Below are positions 53,538-62,559 of a stretch of DNA of 64,000 nt, one piece after another. The first letter of the stretch is position 1. Every line of letters begins with the position of its first letter. The translations under genes and the position numbers were made by a program. The notes beneath the pieces are model-generated. The model had not been told where the DNA came from, made no database searches, and worked only from the letters and a program-made list of their open reading frames with translations. This stretch comes from Pseudozobellia sp. WGM2 (GTDB lineage: Bacteria > Bacteroidota > Bacteroidia > Flavobacteriales > Flavobacteriaceae), in contig NZ_JADNYK010000006.1 in NCBI RefSeq assembly GCF_017810075.1, positions 124,001 through 188,000 of the forward strand. The letters run 5' to 3'.

Positions 53538-55532
53538 ATGAAAAATTCAATATTTGTATCTATACTAGCGGTCTTTCTTCTGTTGGGCTCAGCAGGGTGT
53601 GAAGACAACCTAGAGGAACTATATCAAGATCCTGATGGCTTTTCTAAAGGCCAGGCAGACGAAGCGGGGGTAAGTATTATCGCCGGTTATTTTACTTCAC
53701 AATTAACTAGAGGGTTTTTTCTTCGCGGTGAATATGGCGCACATTACCACCAGTTAAGAAGTGGGTCACGTGTAATGGGTACAGGTGTACAACTCTATTA
53801 TACCACTAACACTCAGGGTGTACCCTATACCTTACAAAATGTAGAAAATGATTGGGGCTCCAATGGTTTTAATCGAACTGTATTCAACAAACTAAACAGT
53901 GATTGGATCAAACAAGTACTTTGGGCTCAAAAAGAATATAATAAGATAGCTGAGCAAGACCGCACGAATTTAGATGTCTTATTCATGCGCTTATTGCATG
54001 TTCTTAAGGGTTATGCCTACCAAAGGTCAATTGACGGTTATGATGAGGTACCCTATTTCGAAACCGGCTCTGCTGGAGCATTAGATGGTGAAAAAGCCCA
54101 ATATCTAGGTCAAGAAGAAATTTACCCTATAATCATAGAAGAGTTAGGAGAAATAGAGACCTACCTCACTACTGTTGAACTGAACGCAAGTGAACAAGCG
54201 GTCTTTGGTGCACAAGACGTAATTTTTGATGGCAGTATTTTACAATGGCGTAAATACATCAACTCATTAAGGTTGCGCTGGGCAATGACGGTAAGTGAAA
54301 GATTACCCGAACTTACCAATGCTACTCTGGCCGAACTAAGCACTAAACCTTTATTCACAGAGGTGACCGATGTAGCAGGTTTAGCTGACATCGCTATAGT
54401 TGAACCCAACCGCTTGCAAGTTGAGCTGGGCATTACCCGAGCTTTTAGAGAACGTGGTGATGAAAGCCGTGCGCCCAAGCGCTACTTAGAAGATGTTATG
54501 CACTGTGTACCAACGGAAAAGAGTGTAGTGGTAAACGGGGAAACTTTATTTTATTTTGATGGGGATAACTCAAAAGAAGGATTAGCCAACGGCACGGTTG
54601 ATCCACGTGTTGCGTATCTGTTCTCAAAAGATATAATGGGAAGATATATAGGTTCAGAGACCGGATGGGATAATGGCACCGACCCTAACAGTTATTTGAA
54701 TAAAACATTAAGGGCATACTATATCAACCATCCAATAATGACCGACCTTAGTGTTACCGAAATTTCATTTGGAAGTGAAGATGGCGACGAGCAGAAGATA
54801 ATTCTAAATGATGAGGCAGCAGCTGATCTATCTATTCGCGAAGCTTTTTTATTAAATGCTTTTAGAGATTACATAGGTAATTATAGAGATACCAATTACA
54901 CTATTGGCACTGACGACAACTTGGTATCGGAATTCAACACAAGACCTCAGTACAATTTCGATTTGAGATACCCCACTCTTCATGCAGTTGAAACAGAACT
55001 TTCTTTGGCAGAAGCAGCCGTGCGCGGATTTGGATCCGGTTCAGCCGCAGATCATTATGCAAGAGCGATTGAGCTATCATGTAATTATTGGTACCAAATC
55101 AATGCCGACAATAGATACTCGAAACAAACGACACCGTCGTTTCCTAGCACTATGGACCAATCAAGAATCGAGCGTGATAGACCAGAAGAAGAGTATAGTG
55201 CTGCTGCCTATGCTGCTTTTGAAGCAAAACGGTTCGCCGGCTTGACCGATCAAGATAAGGTAATGGCTATCTTCAATCAGCTACAATTGCATTACAATAT
55301 GTTCAATTTCGAAGTGCCTTGGACCACAGCTAGGCGTTTGGTTAAATATCTTGGCAACGACAACCCAGGTTCACCTTATGAGATATTTAAGTGGAAAGAG
55401 CGCTTTTTATACGACCCAAGTATTCAAGCTACCGATCCTGAAGCATGGGCTAGAATTAGTCAACACGATAATCCAGATATCCCGGTTTGGTTTACAGGTC
55501 GTGATGCCAAGTGGAAAAACGTTTTGGAATAG
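53538..55532 (+). CDS. susD: SusD-like surface lipoprotein, large SusD_2 type (PUL 2)
   Basis: The product has 664 residues with a lipobox (GSAGC, Cys21) followed by EDN, consistent with surface export. It belongs to the larger SusD-like_2 group rather than the classic RagB form: GYFTSQLTRGFFLRGEYGAH, LLHVLKGYAYQRSIDGYDEV, KYINSLRLRWAMTVSERLPE and ARRLVKYLGNDNPGSPYE are in the right order. It would cap the 1131-residue SusC and select the glycan. The difference in SusD class between the two PULs of this window fits different substrates. The gene is followed after 28 bp by a small lipoprotein gene. Confidence 0.92.
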   Translation: MKNSIFVSILAVFLLLGSAGCEDNLEELYQDPDGFSKGQADEAGVSIIAGYFTSQLTRGFFLRGEYGAHYHQLRSGSRVMGTGVQLYYTTNTQGVPYTLQNVENDWGSNGFNRTVFNKLNSDWIKQVLWAQKEYNKIAEQDRTNLDVLFMRLLHVLKGYAYQRSIDGYDEVPYFETGSAGALDGEKAQYLGQEEIYPIIIEELGEIETYLTTVELNASEQAVFGAQDVIFDGSILQWRKYINSLRLRWAMTVSERLPELTNATLAELSTKPLFTEVTDVAGLADIAIVEPNRLQVELGITRAFRERGDESRAPKRYLEDVMHCVPTEKSVVVNGETLFYFDGDNSKEGLANGTVDPRVAYLFSKDIMGRYIGSETGWDNGTDPNSYLNKTLRAYYINHPIMTDLSVTEISFGSEDGDEQKIILNDEAAADLSIREAFLLNAFRDYIGNYRDTNYTIGTDDNLVSEFNTRPQYNFDLRYPTLHAVETELSLAEAAVRGFGSGSAADHYARAIELSCNYWYQINADNRYSKQTTPSFPSTMDQSRIERDRPEEEYSAAAYAAFEAKRFAGLTDQDKVMAIFNQLQLHYNMFNFEVPWTTARRLVKYLGNDNPGSPYEIFKWKERFLYDPSIQATDPEAWARISQHDNPDIPVWFTGRDAKWKNVLE

Positions 55533-55560
55533 ATTAACAACAATATTATAAAATATAAAG

Positions 55561-55902
55561 ATGAAAAAAATATTATTTTTTATGCTAACCTTGATCTTTA
55601 CCACTTCTTGCAGCAAAGACGATCAAGCTGCTATTGTAGGAACTGCGAGTGCAGATGATGGCAATGTATTATCTGGCATTACTGTAAAATTATATACTGA
55701 AGGCACCAATTTACTAATGGATACCAGCACCGATGGTGAAGGCAACTTTTCGTTCGACGGGCTAGATGTTGGCAATTACTATGTAGGAGCCACTACGGTA
55801 GTTCGCGATACTGTTTGGGACACTGGCAACACACCACAGATAATTTATGTCGGTGGCGAGATAGAGAAAGAAGTGTCTTTAACACTGACCAAAAAGCAAT
55901 AA
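55561..55902 (+). CDS. Small surface lipoprotein with CarboxypepD_reg/CNA-B-like beta-sandwich (PUL 2)
   Basis: The product has 113 residues with a lipobox (FTTSC, Cys17) followed by SKDD, a strong surface-export signal. Nearly all of the mature protein is one transthyretin-like beta-sandwich: VGTASADDGNVLSGITVKLY, then STDGEGNFSFDGLDVGNYYV and the terminal EKEVSLTLTKK. The same fold is found as the N-terminal domain of SusC proteins, but here it stands alone on its own lipid anchor. No catalytic feature is visible. It lies third in the susC-susD transcription unit, in the slot of surface glycan-binding proteins, and before a terminator. A role as an accessory to the SusCD complex is an inference. 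Confidence 0.8.
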   Translation: MKKILFFMLTLIFTTSCSKDDQAAIVGTASADDGNVLSGITVKLYTEGTNLLMDTSTDGEGNFSFDGLDVGNYYVGATTVVRDTVWDTGNTPQIIYVGGEIEKEVSLTLTKKQ

Positions 55903-56063
55903 CCACCAGACCAGAGCCAAGATTGACCAATTAATTTAAATTCTTGGCTCTATTTTACACTACCTGATGCTAATGATGTTACAGTTATTGGTAACTATTC
56001 AACCTTCATCAGTGTAGTAATCATTAAAAATTGTTTATGTTAGTTTCATGATTAGTTGAGTTA

Positions 56064-56100
56064 AGAAAGGTCGGTCAAAATTGATCGACCTTTCTATTTT
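56064..56100 (+). terminator. Intrinsic terminator after the PUL 2 susCD unit
   Basis: A 15-bp stem (56064-56078 with 56081-56095) with one G-T pair and a core AGAAAGGTCG/CGACCTTTCT runs into TATTTT. It separates the susC-susD-lipoprotein unit from the ThuA fusion gene. The rest of the 230-bp gap shows nothing. Confidence 0.88.
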
Positions 56101-56132
56101 AATTCATTACCAATTTTACTAAAGCCAAATAC

Positions 56133-59100
56133 ATGTCATCTCTTCTCCCCACTCATAAATTATCATCCGGTAATTTAATCATCAAAGCAACATTTTTATT
56201 ATGCACTATTTTTCTTGCTGTTTCATGCCAACCCCAACAGCAAGAAATTTTGCTTTTCAGCAAAACCGCTGGTTTTAGACATCAATCTATAGAGGCAGGC
56301 ATTTCTGCCCTAGAAAAATTAGGTGCAGAAAATGGATATAAAGTAACCTCTACGGAAAATGCCAACTACATCGTGGAAGATTCGCTTCAGAACTATGCCA
56401 CTGTTATTTTTCTAAACACCACAAGAGATATACTGAACGATGTACAACAAGCCGATTTTGAAAGATACATTCAAGCAGGCGGAGGTTTTGTTGGTGTACA
56501 CGCGGCAACCGATACTGAATATGATTGGCCTTGGTACAATAAGTTAGTAGGGGCCATTTTTGACGGTCACCCAAAAATACAAGAAGCCAAACTTCAAGTA
56601 ACCGATGGCGACCACCCATCTACAAAAACATTTACCGACTCTATCTGGAGCAAAAGTGATGAGTGGTACAACTTCACGAAAATCAATCCTGATATAAATG
56701 TTGTTCTTAAAGTTGACGAAAATAGTTATGAAGGTGGCACCAATGGCGACAACCATCCTATTGCATGGTATCACGAATACGATGGTGGCCGTTCTTTTTA
56801 TACCGAGTTGGGCCATACCGAAGAAACCTATGAAAACCCTAAATTTTTAGCACATCTACTAGGTGGCATAAAATATACAATTGGTGATGGCCAAATTGAT
56901 TATAAGAAAGCCAAAACACAAAGAGTACCGCCAGAAGACCGTTTTGCAAAAAAAGTATTAGATTTTAACCTAAACGAACCCATGGAACTTGATGAGCTAC
57001 CTGGCCAGGGTATTCTGTTCATTGAGCGAAGGGGTGCCGTCAAACTCTATGATTTCGAAACGGAAAAAACGGAGACCCTTGCGCAACTCGACCTTTTTTA
57101 CGGTAACGAAGATGGGCTTTTAGGCATTGCCGTAGACCCAAACTTTACCAAGAACAATTGGATCTATCTCTTTTACACCGCACCCAGCGAGGTTTCAACA
57201 CAACGAGTATCTCGTTTTACATTGAGTAACAAAGAGCTCAATTTAGATTCTGAAAAGATTTTGTTGGAAATACCAACAAATCGCCAATGCTGCCACAGTG
57301 GCGGGGCCCTTGAATTCGGACCAAACGGAAATTTATTCATTACCGTTGGCGATAATACCAACCCATTTGAATCTTCGGGCTTTGCCCCGATCGATGAGCG
57401 TGAGGGTCGCACAGATTGGGACGCTCAAAAATCAGCGGCCAACACCAATGACCTTCGTGGAAAAATACTTCGAATAAAACCGGAAGATGATGGCACCTAC
57501 TCAATTCCCGAGGGAAACCTTTTTCCCGAAGGCACAGAAAAGACCCGTCCAGAAATTTATGTGATGGGCAACCGAAATCCGTTTAGACATTCCATAGACA
57601 GTAAAACCGGATATTTATATTGGGGAGACATTGGCCCAGATGCCGGTAAAGCCGACCCCAATCGTGGGCCCAGTGGTATGGGTGAATACGATCAAGCACG
57701 AAAAGCTGGTTTTTGGGGCTGGCCTTATACGAGAGGGTATAATGAACCTTATAACGATTATAATTTTACGACTAACACTTCAGGTGACAAATTCGACCCG
57801 AATAACCTGATCAATGACTCACCGAATAACACGGGATTACAGAAGCTACCACCAGCGCAACCTTCGATGATTCCGATGACGTATTACCGCTCAGAAGAAT
57901 TTCCTTGGATGGGTGCCGGAGGCATCAACCCCATGGCCGGCCCGGTATATCACGCTTCTGACTACCCAAATGCTGAAAATGGGTTTCCCGAATATTTTGA
58001 AAACAAATTGTTTTTGTATGAGTGGATGCGAGATTGGATTTACGTCATCACTTTAGATGAGAACCAAGATTACGTAAAAGCCGATGCCTTTATGCCAAAC
58101 ACCGAGTTTTCACACCCTATGGATATGATTTTCGGTTCTGATGGAAAAATGTACGTTTTAGAATACGGCCAAAAGTGGAACTCTCAAAATTTAGATGCGC
58201 GCCTAAGTAGTATTTCCTATTTACCCGGAAATAGAAAACCGATAGCCCGATTAGCGAACGATAAAGCTGTCGGTGCCGCGCCACTTAAGGTTCAATTTTC
58301 GGGAGAACAATCATTAGATTATGACAACGATGATTTAACCTATGAATGGTATTTTGATAGTAATAAAGTTCAATCTGCCAAAATGAATCCTGAATTTACC
58401 TTCGAAAAAGAAGGTATCTACAATGTTAGAATGAATGTAACGGATAGTGAGGGCAATACCGCATCTGCGAACACCAAGATTATGGTCGGCAACGATCCGC
58501 CAGAGCTAAACTTACAAATAGAAAACAATGATTCTATTTATTGGGATGGAAAGAAAATAAATTATAAAATTTCAGTAAGCGACAAACAAGACGGTGCTAC
58601 ATCGGATAATTCAATAAGCGCTGCTGACGTAAAGGTTACTTTCGACTATATACCAGAAGGTAAAGACATAGTAAAAGCTACCATAGGGCATCAACGCAGC
58701 ACTGACCCTGAAGGAAAAAAGGCTATAGATGGCACAGATTGTAAGGCTTGCCACGCCATTAACGAAAAAGTAAATGGCCCTAGCTATACCGAAATTGCCA
58801 AAAAATATGGCTCAGAAGATACGGGTTATTTGGTTTCTAAAATTATCAAAGGAGGTGGCGGTGTTTGGGGTGAAGGGGCGATGTCCGCCCATCCACAATT
58901 GAGTGTTGAAGAGGTTACCCAAATGGTTGATTATATCCTCTCGCTGAAACCGTCTGATGAGAAAAAACAAAACTATCTGCCGTTAGAAGGCACACTCACC
59001 TTTGATAAGCACTTATCGGCTGAAAGCGAAGGCACTTATATCTTAATGGCTTCTTATCGAGATAACGGCAACCCCCAGCAACCGGAGTCAGAATTGACTG

Positions 59101-59522
59101 CGAACGAACAATTTGTATTTAACAGTCAAAAAATACAAGCAGAAGATGCCAACGAAATAAGTGAAGGCATTAACAGCTGGCGCACAAACTATTCAAGGGT
59201 TGTTGGCGGCATGATTCATGATTCATATTTGCGATTCGACAATATAGACCTCGAAAATCTTAAGCATTTGAAGTATGCTACGTTCTTTAATTCCGACTAC
59301 GATTTTCAAGGAACCTTAGAAATTCGGCAAGACGCATTGGATGGACCAATTATTGGCAAACAACGTATTAAGTATTTTGGACCGGAAAAAACAGCCTATT
59401 TTGAGATTGAGGTAAAACCGACAAAGGCAAATGCGACCATCTATTTGCTATACAAAAACCCTGATAAGAAACTGAACAACATCGGTCATGCCGATTATAT
59501 CTCTTTTGACTATAAAAGGTAA
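56133..59522 (+). CDS. ThuA - sugar dehydrogenase (GSDH) - PKD - cytochrome c - CBM6-like fusion lipoprotein
   Basis: The product has 1129 residues. The lipoprotein signal ends FLAVSC (Cys32) and is followed by QPQQQ, not acidic, so a periplasmic face is likelier. ThuA domain about 38-250 (GGGFVGVHAATDTEYDWPWY, GHPKIQEAKL). A glucose/sorbosone-dehydrogenase propeller spans about 270-690 (DGLLGIAVDPNFTKNNWIYL, EFGPNGNLFITVGDN, PEIYVMGNRNPFRHS), the quinoprotein type that can use PQQ. PKD domain about 695-785 (AAPLKVQFSGEQSLDYDNDD). Monohaem cytochrome c about 860-945, with haem motif CKACH at 870-874 and candidate axial Met917. CBM6-like C-terminus about 1000-1129. Electrons from sugar oxidation could pass to the built-in haem. 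The sugar is unknown. Confidence 0.88.
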   Translation: MSSLLPTHKLSSGNLIIKATFLLCTIFLAVSCQPQQQEILLFSKTAGFRHQSIEAGISALEKLGAENGYKVTSTENANYIVEDSLQNYATVIFLNTTRDILNDVQQADFERYIQAGGGFVGVHAATDTEYDWPWYNKLVGAIFDGHPKIQEAKLQVTDGDHPSTKTFTDSIWSKSDEWYNFTKINPDINVVLKVDENSYEGGTNGDNHPIAWYHEYDGGRSFYTELGHTEETYENPKFLAHLLGGIKYTIGDGQIDYKKAKTQRVPPEDRFAKKVLDFNLNEPMELDELPGQGILFIERRGAVKLYDFETEKTETLAQLDLFYGNEDGLLGIAVDPNFTKNNWIYLFYTAPSEVSTQRVSRFTLSNKELNLDSEKILLEIPTNRQCCHSGGALEFGPNGNLFITVGDNTNPFESSGFAPIDEREGRTDWDAQKSAANTNDLRGKILRIKPEDDGTYSIPEGNLFPEGTEKTRPEIYVMGNRNPFRHSIDSKTGYLYWGDIGPDAGKADPNRGPSGMGEYDQARKAGFWGWPYTRGYNEPYNDYNFTTNTSGDKFDPNNLINDSPNNTGLQKLPPAQPSMIPMTYYRSEEFPWMGAGGINPMAGPVYHASDYPNAENGFPEYFENKLFLYEWMRDWIYVITLDENQDYVKADAFMPNTEFSHPMDMIFGSDGKMYVLEYGQKWNSQNLDARLSSISYLPGNRKPIARLANDKAVGAAPLKVQFSGEQSLDYDNDDLTYEWYFDSNKVQSAKMNPEFTFEKEGIYNVRMNVTDSEGNTASANTKIMVGNDPPELNLQIENNDSIYWDGKKINYKISVSDKQDGATSDNSISAADVKVTFDYIPEGKDIVKATIGHQRSTDPEGKKAIDGTDCKACHAINEKVNGPSYTEIAKKYGSEDTGYLVSKIIKGGGGVWGEGAMSAHPQLSVEEVTQMVDYILSLKPSDEKKQNYLPLEGTLTFDKHLSAESEGTYILMASYRDNGNPQQPESELTANEQFVFNSQKIQAEDANEISEGINSWRTNYSRVVGGMIHDSYLRFDNIDLENLKHLKYATFFNSDYDFQGTLEIRQDALDGPIIGKQRIKYFGPEKTAYFEIEVKPTKANATIYLLYKNPDKKLNNIGHADYISFDYKR

Positions 59523-59523
59523 T

Positions 59524-60534
59524 ATGACCTATAATGTTTTAAAAAAGATAATACGGAATAGAAAATTATATTTATGGTGTTTGGTGTTCGGCGTATTTAA
59601 CCTTTGCTCATCACAAACAAAGGTCATTCTTGATACTGATTTTGACTCTGACGTTGATGACGTTCAGGCTTTGGGCATGTTGCACTCTTATCAGGCCGCT
59701 GGAAAAATTGATTTAATAGGGGTTGTTGTTACCAGTGACGATTCATACTCCTATAAAGCCGTTTCTGCGATCAATACATACTACGGTTCACCAAATACCC
59801 CTATCGGTTATCTTAAAAAACAAAAAGATACCAGCAATTTCTCAAAATATACGAAGCAAGTAAGTATTGAATTTTCACATCGTATAAGCTCATCCGAAGA
59901 AATACAAGAATCGTCAAAACTCTATCGGAAACTTTTATCGGAAAGCAATGACAGTTCTGTAGTTATAGTTACGATAGGCCATTTAACCAGCCTACAAAAC
60001 CTCTTGCAATCGAAAGGTGATGACATATCTCCGCTTGACGGAGAACAATTGATCTATCAAAAAGTCAAAAAATGGCTATGTATGGGAGGTACTTATCCCC
60101 AAGGAAAAGAAGCCAATTTTTATCGACCTGATCCGGAATCTACAATCTATTGTATCGCTAACTGGAAGAAGGAAGTTGTTTTCTGCGGTTGGGAAGTCGG
60201 TAACCAAATACTTACCGGTGGCAATTATCTCAAAGATAATATCGACGTGCACAACCCGATATATAGAAGTTATGAGCTTTTCAATAATTTTGCTGGAAGA
60301 CCCGCTTGGGATCAAGTTGCCGTTATGCTATTAGATAAAAAAATATCATCATCTATTTTCGACGTAAATACAAATGGCTACGTTTCAATAAAAAAAGATG
60401 GTAGTAACCAATGGCATTCAGGCAAGAAGAAAACCAACAAAAATCATGCTTACGTATCAATAAAAAGGAATATTAGCCCTAAGGTGATTGCCAAAACGAT
60501 TGATGACCTCATTGTTGTTATACAGGTTCGTTAA
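59524..60534 (+). CDS. Secreted nucleoside-hydrolase-superfamily (IUNH-like) protein
   Basis: The product has 336 residues from the ATG at 59524, two bases after the fusion-gene stop; an in-frame ATG at 59488 would overlap that gene and delay the signal peptide. The signal peptide is residues about 1-31 (WCLVFGVFNLCSSQ). The metal-binding signature is DTDFDSDVDDVQALGML (Asp37-Asp46), the D-x-D...DD form with a two-residue insertion seen in a subgroup of inosine-uridine hydrolase relatives. VVIVTIGHLTSLQNLL and MGGTYPQGKEANFYRPDPES follow. It would cleave an N- or possibly O-ribosidic-type bond in the periplasm, but substrate specificity is unknown. It is translationally adjacent to the sugar-dehydrogenase fusion, so the two should be co-expressed. 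Confidence 0.8.
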   Translation: MTYNVLKKIIRNRKLYLWCLVFGVFNLCSSQTKVILDTDFDSDVDDVQALGMLHSYQAAGKIDLIGVVVTSDDSYSYKAVSAINTYYGSPNTPIGYLKKQKDTSNFSKYTKQVSIEFSHRISSSEEIQESSKLYRKLLSESNDSSVVIVTIGHLTSLQNLLQSKGDDISPLDGEQLIYQKVKKWLCMGGTYPQGKEANFYRPDPESTIYCIANWKKEVVFCGWEVGNQILTGGNYLKDNIDVHNPIYRSYELFNNFAGRPAWDQVAVMLLDKKISSSIFDVNTNGYVSIKKDGSNQWHSGKKKTNKNHAYVSIKRNISPKVIAKTIDDLIVVIQVR

Positions 60535-60610
60535 AATTTGATTGGGCAATTACATTCTGTTCAATATTAACTCTACCTCAAGCCTATTATTCTCCTGAAC
60601 ACATCATCTA

Positions 60611-61615
60611 TCACCTTTTAATGGCTCCCGAGGTATCACCTTCCATTAAACTGGTCACATTTTCTAAAGATACCATATTGACATCACCGGGAACGGTATG
60701 TTTTAAGGCACAGGCTGCTGAAGCAAAATTCAGGGCTTGAAGGTCGTTATCGTAGTGTAGCAAACCGTAAATGAGACCAGAAGCGAAAGCGTCACCGGTA
60801 CCGACACGATCAATGACGGGGGTAATATTCAGGATTTCCGTTTTAATATACTCCTCTCCATTCCACATTTTACCCTGTATTTGCTGATGTGAAGCACTGA
60901 TAGATTTTCTGGTTTTACCCACTACTTTCTTAATCTTCGGAAATTTGTCCATTAGTTTTTTGGAAGCCTCCCTAAACTTATCCTCCGGGGCCGCTACCCC
61001 GAACATTTCGTGTATTCCTCGGCTACTCGTAATTACCACATCACAGTTTTGAACCAATTCCGGCATCACCTCTTGCATGGTCTTACCATATTTCCACATA
61101 TTATCACGAGAATTAATATCACCTGAAACCTTAACGCCCATTTTGTTGGCAGTTTTGATAGCCTCTAAGCAGCATTTTGCCGCTCCCTCAGAAATAGCAG
61201 GGGTAATGCCTGTCCAATGAAACCAGTCTGCACCTTTAAGAGCCTTCTGCCAATCTATCATAGAAGGTTCTATTAGTGAAAAAGCGGAGCCCTCCCTTTC
61301 ATAGATTACCTCACTTGATCGATGCGCCGCTCCTTTTTCCAAAAAGTACTTCCCCAGCATGTTGCCGCCATAAATCACATGTTCGGTACTTAACCAGTGC
61401 TTACGTAAGAACTGGGTAGCCGCCTTACCCAAAGCATTGTTCGGAAAACGCGTCACATGGGACGCTTTCATGCCCAAATAAGCACACGAAATGGCTACGT
61501 TCGCTTCACCGCCACCATAGACGAGTTCTAAAGATGTTGCTTGGGCAAATTTAGAATAGCCCGGTGGGGATAATCGCATCATTACCTCCCCAAACGTGAT
61601 TAGCTTTTTAGGCAT
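60611..61615 (-). CDS. kdgK: 2-keto-3-deoxygluconate kinase (PfkB family)
   Basis: The product has 334 residues, a cytoplasmic ribokinase/PfkB fold. It opens LITFGEVMMRLSPPGYSKFA, then VYGGGEANVAISCAYLGM (sugar-binding Gly-Gly region), and carries the catalytic Asp in RVGTGDAFASGLIYGLL (PfkB signature 2). It would phosphorylate 2-keto-3-deoxy-D-gluconate at O6, the step after reduction of the alginate monomer product DEH. It cannot act on the 6-deoxy intermediate of the fucose route, which has no 6-hydroxyl, so the gene belongs to the alginate-type block on its right rather than to the fucose PUL. It is convergent with the nucleoside-hydrolase-like gene; the 76-bp gap shows nothing notable. 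Confidence 0.9.
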   Translation of the reverse strand: MPKKLITFGEVMMRLSPPGYSKFAQATSLELVYGGGEANVAISCAYLGMKASHVTRFPNNALGKAATQFLRKHWLSTEHVIYGGNMLGKYFLEKGAAHRSSEVIYEREGSAFSLIEPSMIDWQKALKGADWFHWTGITPAISEGAAKCCLEAIKTANKMGVKVSGDINSRDNMWKYGKTMQEVMPELVQNCDVVITSSRGIHEMFGVAAPEDKFREASKKLMDKFPKIKKVVGKTRKSISASHQQIQGKMWNGEEYIKTEILNITPVIDRVGTGDAFASGLIYGLLHYDNDLQALNFASAACALKHTVPGDVNMVSLENVTSLMEGDTSGAIKR

Positions 61616-61677
61616 CCTAGCTTTCAGTTTTAATTCCTTTACAAAAGTGAGGGCAAATTCTCAAGATCGAATAAGCA

Positions 61678-62538
61678 CTATTTTTTATCATCGGTACTGG
61701 TAGGCTTATGTGTCTTAAGCCATTCTTGACCTTCTTTTGTCAAGAAAAAATCCATCCACATATAATTCATTCTCTTATTATCATGCACTGTAACACCATG
61801 GCTGGAGCCAATAGGAATATGTAACAACGAGTATTGCTTTAATTCTGTTGAGGCATCATCTGCATGCACGATAATATCATTTTCTGAAAGCCCTAAGAAA
61901 AGTTGGTCTAGCATCGGGTGCTCATGAGCACCAACTTTATCCGGCCCCATGGCCTCGACCGTACCCAATGAAACCCTAGGAACAATATCAGCCGGAAGCA
62001 CCGTTCTACTAGTTGTGTTAGGACTCTTTATTTTTTCGGTATATGGTTCGCAATCTACGAATCTTGTGTAGAAGAGGTCATATTTGTTCTTCTCCGGAAA
62101 ATTCTTCAAATCTTCTAGGTCTTGTTTCGACAACTTCTTGGTAAACTGTAAAAAATGTAGTTGTTCGTTCTCTGGCACTTGTATTTTAATACTATTACTT
62201 CCGTTCATGGGTATGGCAATAGATTCAGGTGCAACATCTTGAATTATTGTATCTGTTTTTATAGTTGCGTTGCCGGTCATAAACAAAAACATCGTCACAT
62301 TTTCATCTGTTAGACTGATTGTTTTTGTCATCGGCCCCTGATAGGCAATATGCTCAATTTTCGTTTCGGCTATTTCACCCTTCAGCAACTCTTCTGTAAA
62401 AACGGACTCTCCATCTGGCATTACCATATTCATATCTTGAACGACTATTTCAGGTGAACTGTTGCAGGATGAAAAAAGAACCGCAAATACAAAACATAGA
62501 CTAATGAAGTAATTTCTAAAAATTTGAAAACTGTTCAT
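61678..62538 (-). CDS. Bicupin lipoprotein associated with the alginate-type block
   Basis: The product has 286 residues with a lipobox (VLFSSC, Cys25) followed by NSSPEIV, not a clear surface signal. Two cupin-like beta-barrels are suggested: a degenerate one at about 60-135 and a canonical one at about 185-260 with GAHEHPMLDQLFLGL supplying the metal-binding His pair plus a downstream His in PIGSSHGVTV. KdgF-type cupins, which open unsaturated uronates to the linear keto form, work beside alginate and pectin lyases, so a KdgF-like role in the periplasm is attractive. Known KdgF proteins are small, single-cupin and usually not lipoproteins, so this is a hypothesis. It follows the PL6 gene after 21 bp and precedes kdgK. 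Confidence 0.72.
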   Translation of the reverse strand: MNSFQIFRNYFISLCFVFAVLFSSCNSSPEIVVQDMNMVMPDGESVFTEELLKGEIAETKIEHIAYQGPMTKTISLTDENVTMFLFMTGNATIKTDTIIQDVAPESIAIPMNGSNSIKIQVPENEQLHFLQFTKKLSKQDLEDLKNFPEKNKYDLFYTRFVDCEPYTEKIKSPNTTSRTVLPADIVPRVSLGTVEAMGPDKVGAHEHPMLDQLFLGLSENDIIVHADDASTELKQYSLLHIPIGSSHGVTVHDNKRMNYMWMDFFLTKEGQEWLKTHKPTSTDDKK

Positions 62539-62559
62539 GGTTTAAACTTTTTGATATCG

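Noticed and set aside
59488-59523. Longer N-terminus of the nucleoside-hydrolase-like protein
   Set aside because: It overlaps the end of the fusion gene; ATG at 59524 precedes a signal peptide directly.
60611-61615. KdgK as a step of the fucose pathway
   Set aside because: The 2-keto-3-deoxy-L-fuconate intermediate is a 6-deoxy sugar acid and has no 6-hydroxyl to phosphorylate.
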